Shown here piece after piece: positions 59,116-64,000 of a stretch of DNA of 64,000 bases. Position numbers and translations under genes: made by a program. The number at the start of each line of letters is the position of its first letter. Positions within the stretch are counted from its first letter, which is position 1. The notes below the pieces were generated by a model. The model was given only the letters and a program-made list of their open reading frames with translations, did not search any database and was not told the origin of the DNA. The DNA lies in the NCBI GenBank assembly GCA_964247705.1, contig CAXTVQ010000020.1, positions 1 to 64,000 on the forward strand, read 5' to 3'. This stretch comes from LMUY01 sp964247705 (GTDB lineage: Bacteria; Pseudomonadota; Alphaproteobacteria; Acetobacterales; Acetobacteraceae).

Positions 59116-60135
59116 ATGCCTATCACACGCCGGGCTGCGCTCGGACTGCTCGCGGCACCTGCTTTGCTGCGGGCCGGCACGGCACGCGCCGCCGACGCCC
59201 GGGTCCTGAAAATCAGCCACCAGTTTCCCGGCGGCACGGTAGACCAGGGGGATTTCCGCGACCGCCTGGTCCGGCGCTTTGCGGCGGCCGTGCAGGAGAA
59301 GACGGGCGGGTCGCTGTCGTTCGAAATCTATCCCGGGTCCTCGCTGATGAAGACGGTGGCGCAGTTCTCGGCGCTGCGACGCGGTGCGCTGGACCTCACG
59401 CTCTACCCGCTGGCCTATGCGGGCGGCGAGGTGCCGGAGGTCAATGTCGGCCTGATGCCATGCCTGGTCACGAGCTACGCGCAAGGTATGGCCTGGAAAA
59501 CCGCGCCGATCGGGCAGGAGCTGACGGCGGTGCTCGACAAGCGCGGCGTAAAGATCCTGACCTGGATCTGGCAAGGCGGCGGCGTCGCCTCCCGGGCCGC
59601 CGGCGTGGTGCAGCCGGACGACACCAAGGGTCTCAAGATCCGCGGCGGCTCGCGCGAGATGGACCTGATGCTCAAGGCGGCCGGCGGCATCATCAGCTCG
59701 GTCACCTCGGACGAGACCTACGCGGCCATGCAGACGGGATCGTTGGACGCCGCCGTCACGTCCTCCACCAGCCTGATCAGCTTCCGCCTGGAGGAGATCG
59801 CGAAGAATGTCACGTCGGCGCGCGGCGGGTCGTTCTGGTTCATGTTCGAGCCGCTGCTGATTTCCAAGCAGGTGTTCGACAGCCTGACGCCCGACCAGCA
59901 GGCGGCGATCACCGAGGCCGGCACGGCGCAGGAGGCGTTCGCGCTCGACGCCGCCAAGGCAGACGACCAGGCGCTGGCCGACATCTACGGCAAGGCCGGC
60001 GTCAAGGTGGCCGACATGAACGCGGACGTCATCGCGAAGTGGAAGGCGGTCGCGCAGGACTCGGCGTGGAAGGATTACGCCGCGCGCAACGCGTCCTGCG
60101 CCAACATGCTGAAACTGGCCGAGGCGGTTGCGTGA
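59116..60135 (+). CDS. dctP: TRAP transporter substrate-binding protein DctP
   Basis: 339 residues. Twin-arginine signal (TRRAALGLLAAPALL ... GTARAADA), then the DctP fold: VLKISHQFPGG, FEIYPGSSLMKTVAQFSALRRGALDLTLY, LKIRGGSREMDLMLKAAGG and the last third with VTSARGGSFWFMFEP. Periplasmic binding of C4-dicarboxylates or other carboxylates. GAGGAAC lies upstream of ATG. Stop overlaps the DctQ start (GTGA). Confidence 0.92.
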   Translation: MPITRRAALGLLAAPALLRAGTARAADARVLKISHQFPGGTVDQGDFRDRLVRRFAAAVQEKTGGSLSFEIYPGSSLMKTVAQFSALRRGALDLTLYPLAYAGGEVPEVNVGLMPCLVTSYAQGMAWKTAPIGQELTAVLDKRGVKILTWIWQGGGVASRAAGVVQPDDTKGLKIRGGSREMDLMLKAAGGIISSVTSDETYAAMQTGSLDAAVTSSTSLISFRLEEIAKNVTSARGGSFWFMFEPLLISKQVFDSLTPDQQAAITEAGTAQEAFALDAAKADDQALADIYGKAGVKVADMNADVIAKWKAVAQDSAWKDYAARNASCANMLKLAEAVA

Positions 60136-60704
60136 GCGTTGCCAGTGGTGATCGCGTAAGCGTTGCCACGGGTGCCACTGACGTTCCAAGCACCGGCCTG
60201 CTGGCGCCGGTCCAGGCGGTGGTGACGGGGCTGAACGGCGCACTCGCGGTGTTGTCCGCGCTGGCAATCGCGGCCGCCGGGTGCGTGCTGACCTGGGAGG
60301 TGGTCGGCCGCTACTTCCTGGGCATCGCCAGCGACTGGCAGGACGAGCTTTCGACCTTCCTGTTGATCGGCGCCACCTTCGGCTCGGCGGCGTGGACGCA
60401 GGCGCGGCGCGGCCATGTCGGCATCGACGCCCTGGCCCATGTGCTGCCGCCCGCGGTGGACGCGGTGCGGCGTGTGCTGGCCGATGTGTGCTCGCTGCTG
60501 TTCGTGGGCTTCTTCGCCTGGAAAAGCTGGGAATTGCTGGTGGAGGCATGGACGGAGGGGGAGACGACGCCCTCCTCCTGGGGCCCGCCGCTCTGGATTC
60601 CGTATGGCTGCATGACGGCGGGAATGGCGCTGCTCACCCTGCAACTGCTGCTTCAGGTGCTTGGCAGCCGCCATGCTGACGCCGCCCCGGCGCACTTGGC
60701 CTAG
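60132..60704 (+). CDS. dctQ: TRAP transporter small permease DctQ
   Basis: 190 residues, four membrane segments, with the family segment TWEVVGRYFLGIASDWQDELSTFLL and RRGHVGIDAL. The first 16 residues are a tandem copy of eight codons (VSVASGDR, then VSVATGAT). GTG at 60132 is coupled to dctP; the second copy has GTA and cannot start. Inner membrane. Confidence 0.9.
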   Translation: MSVASGDRVSVATGATDVPSTGLLAPVQAVVTGLNGALAVLSALAIAAAGCVLTWEVVGRYFLGIASDWQDELSTFLLIGATFGSAAWTQARRGHVGIDALAHVLPPAVDAVRRVLADVCSLLFVGFFAWKSWELLVEAWTEGETTPSSWGPPLWIPYGCMTAGMALLTLQLLLQVLGSRHADAAPAHLA

Positions 60705-60708
60705 CCAA

Positions 60709-62055
60709 ATGGGTGTCGGCACAATCGGGTTGATGTATGGCGGCGCGACCCTGGTGGCGCTGTTCTCGGGCATCCCGATCGCTTTCGCGCTGGGCGGTGT
60801 CGCGACCGTGTTCATGATGGTTTTCATGCCGGCCGCCTCGCTCGATACCATCGCGCAGAATGTCTATGAGGAGCTCGCCTCCATCACCTTGCTGACGATC
60901 CCCCTGTTCATCCTCAAGGGGGCGGCGATCGGCAAGTCGCGCGCCGGCAAGGACCTCTACGACGCGCTGCATACCTGGCTCCACCGCGTGCCGGGCGGGC
61001 TCGGGGTCGCCGTGGTGATCGCGTGCGGGTTGTTCGCGGCGATGGCCGGGTCGAGCCCGGCGACGTGTTCGGCGATCGGCTCCTCGGGCATCCCGGAAAT
61101 GCGGCGGCGCGGCTACTCGCCGGGGTTCGCCGCCGGGCTGGTGGCGGCGGGCGGCACGCTCGGCATCCTGCTGCCGCCCTCGATCGTGCTGATCCTTTAC
61201 GCGGTCGCCTCCGAGCAGTCGCTGGGCCGGTTGTTCCTGGCGGGGCTCGGACCCGGCGTGTTGCTGGTGGCGCTGTTCGCGACCTGGGCGGTGGTCAACT
61301 GGCGCATCGAGTTCGGCCGCGCCGTCCGTGTGGCCGATGCCGGCGGCGCCCGCAGCGAGATCCTGCGCGCCGACACCTACACCATGCGGGACCGCTTCAT
61401 GGCGCTGCCCCGCGTGCTGCCCTTCCTGTTGCTCCTGAGCGGCGTGATGATCGCGCTGTATGGCGGCATCGCCACCCCGTCCGAGACCGCCGGGCTGGGT
61501 GCGGTGATGGCCTTGGCGCTGATCGCGGTGATCTACGGCGCGTGGCGGCTGCGCGACCTGGGCCCGATCTTCCAAGGCACGCTCGGCGAAAGCGGCATGT
61601 TGCTGATGATCATCGGCATGAGCCTGCTCTACAGTTACGTGATGAGCTACCTGCACATCAGCCAGAGTGCCGCCGGCTGGATCGTAGGCCTGCATCTGTC
61701 GCGCTGGCTGCTGCTAACGGCGATCCTGGTGATGGTGGTGATGCTGGGCTTCTTCCTGCCCCCGGTGTCGATCATCCTGATGACGGCCCCGATCATCCTG
61801 CCGCCGCTGCGCGCCGCCGGGTTCGACCTCGTATGGTTCGGCGTGGTGATGGCGGTGGTGATGGAGATGGGCCTGATCCATCCGCCGGTGGGGCTGAACA
61901 TCTTCGTCATCAACCGGATCGCACCCGACATCGGGCTCGGGCCGATCATCCGGGGCACCTTGCCGTTCGTGGTGCTGATGGCGCTGGGCGTGGTGATCAT
62001 GTCCTTCGTGCCAGGCATCGCGCTCTGGCTGCCGGACATGGTCTATGGGCATTGA
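60709..62055 (+). CDS. dctM: TRAP transporter large permease DctM
   Basis: 448 residues with about 12 membrane segments. GIPIAFALGGVATVFM, CGLFAAMAGSSPATCSAIGS, GGTLGILLPPSIVLILY and HPPVGLNIFVINRIAP are diagnostic. ATG at 60709 follows the dctQ stop by 4 bases but has a poor ribosome site; ATG at 60673 inside dctQ is an alternative. Completes a DctPQM importer driven by an ion gradient. Confidence 0.91.
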   Translation: MGVGTIGLMYGGATLVALFSGIPIAFALGGVATVFMMVFMPAASLDTIAQNVYEELASITLLTIPLFILKGAAIGKSRAGKDLYDALHTWLHRVPGGLGVAVVIACGLFAAMAGSSPATCSAIGSSGIPEMRRRGYSPGFAAGLVAAGGTLGILLPPSIVLILYAVASEQSLGRLFLAGLGPGVLLVALFATWAVVNWRIEFGRAVRVADAGGARSEILRADTYTMRDRFMALPRVLPFLLLLSGVMIALYGGIATPSETAGLGAVMALALIAVIYGAWRLRDLGPIFQGTLGESGMLLMIIGMSLLYSYVMSYLHISQSAAGWIVGLHLSRWLLLTAILVMVVMLGFFLPPVSIILMTAPIILPPLRAAGFDLVWFGVVMAVVMEMGLIHPPVGLNIFVINRIAPDIGLGPIIRGTLPFVVLMALGVVIMSFVPGIALWLPDMVYGH

Positions 62056-62074
62056 CGCAATGGCTACCCGGATC

Positions 62075-62088
62075 GGCGTTGCAACGCC
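62075..62088. terminator. Palindrome between convergent dctM and EAL genes
   Basis: GGCGTTGCAACGCC is a perfect 14-base palindrome, 20 bases after the dctM stop and 10 bases before the EAL stop. It could fold as a small hairpin ending transcription from both sides, or bind a protein. Confidence 0.35.
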
Positions 62089-62097
62089 CTCGCGAAC

Positions 62098-63294
62098 CTA
62101 GTTAACCGGCCGATCCCGTGGCAACGCCACCCGGTTGGACCAAGCCTCGAGCCACATCGGCAACACGCTGGCAGGCAGGGCGCGGGCGATCAGGAAGCCC
62201 TGCGCATACTCCACCCCCATTTCGCGCATGCGAACCCACATCGCCTCGTTCTCGATGCCTTCGACGATCACCTCGAGCGCGCGGCTCTTGGCGTTGTCGA
62301 CCGTGCGTTTGAGGTAGTTGCGCGCGAGCGGGTCCGTCTGGGATTTGAGCACGACCTGCTTGTCGAGTTTGACGATGTTGAACGGCAGGTCGAACAGGTT
62401 GGCCTGGTTCATCATCTCCGGACCCATGTCGTCGATCGCGACGCGGTAGCCGGCCTCGCGCCAGGTGTTGAGCGCCTGGAACAGGCCGTCCAGGTCGCTG
62501 ACCGGGCGGCTTTCCGTCAGTTCGATCAGGATACGCTCGACCGGGATGGCATAGAGCCTGCGGTGGTGGTCCAGGCGATGCAGCGCTTCGGGGAACATCA
62601 GGACGTCGAGCGGCAGGTTGATGCTGATGAACAGGCCGTGGCGGTTCAGCAGGGCCGGATCGATCGCGGTCATCGCGGCGGCGGCGACGGCTTCGGTGAG
62701 GCGCAGCGAGAGACCGGCGCGCTCGATCTGGGGGATGAACTGGTCGGGCCCGATCGTGCCGTGTTCCTTGTGCTGCAAACGCACGAGCGTCTCGAAGCCA
62801 ACCGGCCGGCGGTCCGCCAGGCGGACGATGGGCTGGAACCGGCACTCGACGTTGCGGGGATCGAATGTGATCACGACGTCGGACGTGCTCATCACCGGCA
62901 TGCGCGTGCGCACGGCGGTCGCAGCTTCGCGCAGGGCGCGCCCGAGATCGGCCGGGTTGCGGGCGTGCCGGAGGGTCTTGCCGCCCGACACGCCGTCCGT
63001 ATCGCCGAGCAGCACCAGTTGCACTTGCGAGCCGGCCTCCCCGGCCGTCACGCCGACAAGGTCGCGAACGAGCGGCCCAGCGGCCTCCGGCTGCATCAGC
63101 AACAGGCCGATCTGGTGAGATGGGTCGACGAGCCGGTAGAGCGCATCCGTGGCCGATTGTGCGCAGTCGAGAACATCGCCGCGGGCCTGCACCTCCCGCT
63201 GCGCCGCTGCGACCCACGCGGGGTCGTTGCAGAGGATCAGTACCTGCCTCACAAGCCTGGGTATCTCGATCTGGTTCGACAAGAACTGGTCCAA
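62098..63294 (-). CDS. Pseudo-receiver/EAL domain protein (c-di-GMP phosphodiesterase-like)
   Basis: 398 residues. Residues 15-130 resemble a response-regulator receiver (VLILCNDPAWVAAAQREV) but the strand that should carry the phospho-Asp reads IGLLLMQPEAAG. The EAL domain follows: ETLVR in place of EAL, ISINLP (Asn), IELTES (Glu), AIDDMG (Asp pair), VKLDKQ (Lys), VEGIEN (Glu) and AQGFLI (Gln). Most catalytic residues are kept, but loop 6 is DDMGPEMMN instead of DDFGTGYSS. No GGDEF domain. Cytoplasmic. Confidence 0.85.
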   Translation of the reverse strand: MDQFLSNQIEIPRLVRQVLILCNDPAWVAAAQREVQARGDVLDCAQSATDALYRLVDPSHQIGLLLMQPEAAGPLVRDLVGVTAGEAGSQVQLVLLGDTDGVSGGKTLRHARNPADLGRALREAATAVRTRMPVMSTSDVVITFDPRNVECRFQPIVRLADRRPVGFETLVRLQHKEHGTIGPDQFIPQIERAGLSLRLTEAVAAAAMTAIDPALLNRHGLFISINLPLDVLMFPEALHRLDHHRRLYAIPVERILIELTESRPVSDLDGLFQALNTWREAGYRVAIDDMGPEMMNQANLFDLPFNIVKLDKQVVLKSQTDPLARNYLKRTVDNAKSRALEVIVEGIENEAMWVRMREMGVEYAQGFLIARALPASVLPMWLEAWSNRVALPRDRPVN

Positions 63295-63413
63295 TTACGC
63301 CTTTATCCGCGATGACGGCTCGCTAATGTGACTGTTTCGCCAAGCAGCCGAGGACACGACAACGGCTAGGGCCAGCCATCCCGTGGCGTGGTGCAAAACC
63401 ATCGTCCGGCCGC

Positions 63414-64000
63414 CTAACGCAGGCTCTCGGCCCGGCGTGCCGCAGGCTTGGCAGGCCTGGCTTCCCGCCGCAAGCGGTTTTCCCCGAGCAGCAGGAGGAT
63501 CGGCGCCGCAATGAAGATGGAGGAGGATGTACCCACGACGATGCCGAACAGCATGACGGCGGCAAACCCGGACAGCGCGGACCCGCCGAACAACGCAAGC
63601 GGCAGGCTGGCCAGGAAGACGGTCATCGACGTTCCGAGGGTGCGGTTCAGCGTCTCGTTGATCGAGAAGTCGATCAGTTCACGCAGCGGCATCGACTTGT
63701 ACTTGCGCAGGTTCTCGCGCACGCGGTCGTACACCACGACTTTGTCGTTGGTCGAGTAGCCGATCACGGTCAGGATCGCCGCCACCATCACGAGGTTGAA
63801 CTCGATGCGCGTGACGGCGAGGAAGCCCACGACTTTCGTCACGTCAAGCAGCAGGGTCACGACGGCGCCGACTGCGAACTGCCACTCGAAGCGGAACCAG
63901 ATGTAGACCAGGATCATCAGCAGGCTGATGCCGAGCGCCAGCAGGCCGTTGCGGAACAGTTCGTCCGACACGGAGGCGCCGACTGCGTCCGTCTGCTGGA
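63414..64000 (-). CDS. secF: Protein-export membrane protein SecF, 5' part beyond window
   Basis: C-terminal 195 residues of SecF. Membrane segments begin LLALGISLLMILVYIWFRFEW; AILTVIGYSTNDKVVVYDRVRENL is the conserved SecF signature, followed by INETLNRTLGTSMTVFLA. The frame is still open at the window edge and a GTG at 63971 is internal, since in-frame codons upstream read QQTDAVGAS as in other SecF proteins. The tail is basic (RREARPAKPAARR). Works with SecD to assist Sec export. Confidence 0.93.
   Translation of the reverse strand, partial: QQTDAVGASVSDELFRNGLLALGISLLMILVYIWFRFEWQFAVGAVVTLLLDVTKVVGFLAVTRIEFNLVMVAAILTVIGYSTNDKVVVYDRVRENLRKYKSMPLRELIDFSINETLNRTLGTSMTVFLASLPLALFGGSALSGFAAVMLFGIVVGTSSSIFIAAPILLLLGENRLRREARPAKPAARRAESLR

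Overview
This is a high-GC, gene-dense bacterial window, about 68% G+C in a row I counted by hand. It most resembles an alphaproteobacterium, probably Rhodospirillales/Acetobacteraceae. That is an inference from several traits: DUF3309 and DUF4169 small proteins, an NDH-2, a TRAP and several ABC uptake systems with twin-arginine signal peptides, many GTG/TTG starts and 4-base stop/start overlaps. I see no rRNA operon, phage, insertion sequence or CRISPR array. Four runs of exactly 100 N (9441-9540, 13800-13899, 43203-43302, 56250-56349) are scaffold joins of unknown true length. They cut an enolase-superfamily gene, an AtzA-like amidohydrolase, an amidase, a flavin monooxygenase and the repeat-rich N-terminus of an rRNA methyltransferase.

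Region 1 (1-31 kb) is accessory catabolism and uptake. It holds a Tat-tagged amidohydrolase with an LVIVD-repeat protein and a divergent AAHS-type MFS transporter (1-3.9 kb); Ohr and a catalytically degenerate aldo/keto reductase (3.9-5.3 kb); a sugar-type ABC importer without an ATPase, coupled to an enolase-superfamily dehydratase (5.4-9.4 kb); and an AtzA-like hydrolase next to a nitrate/sulfonate/pyrimidine-type ABC importer, an amidase and a maleate isomerase/arylmalonate decarboxylase homologue (9.5-15.8 kb). Next come NDH-2, an orphan peptide-binding protein, an M20 peptidase and a MetX-like acyltransferase (15.9-21.3 kb). After these lies an unusual block: a lone xanthine-dehydrogenase-type molybdenum subunit, a ferredoxin reductase, a Rieske protein, two overlapping amidohydrolases, an MFS carrier, then a third amidohydrolase with its own Rieske ferredoxin (21.3-30.3 kb).

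Region 2 (30.4-48.5 kb) is CoA-linked metabolism. A MarR regulator faces an acyl-CoA dehydrogenase, a CAT1-type CoA transferase, a CitE-like lyase and a MaoC hydratase, a set resembling the itaconate/citramalyl-CoA (rip) module. Divergent from it runs a tightly overlapping operon: APH-fold kinase, unknown protein, CaiB-type CoA transferase, HyuA, HyuB, SDR and FMO. A five-gene Liv-type importer follows. A 35-column sequence block with 29 identities lies about 90 bases upstream of both the kinase operon and the importer, so the two are probably controlled together.

Region 3 (48.5-64 kb) is mostly housekeeping: a low-GC secreted Cache-domain protein, DUF3309, dienelactone hydrolase, DUF4169, a DUF218 protein, RmuC, Kup, an RlmB-type methyltransferase, a crotonase, tRNA-Tyr, an SMP-30 lactonase, an Smr protein, a TRAP DctPQM importer, a pseudo-receiver/EAL protein and the C-terminal part of SecF running off the end. 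The only gene-poor stretch over 300 bases is 49232-49696. It holds one doubtful small reading frame and the hairpin downstream of the DUF3309 gene.
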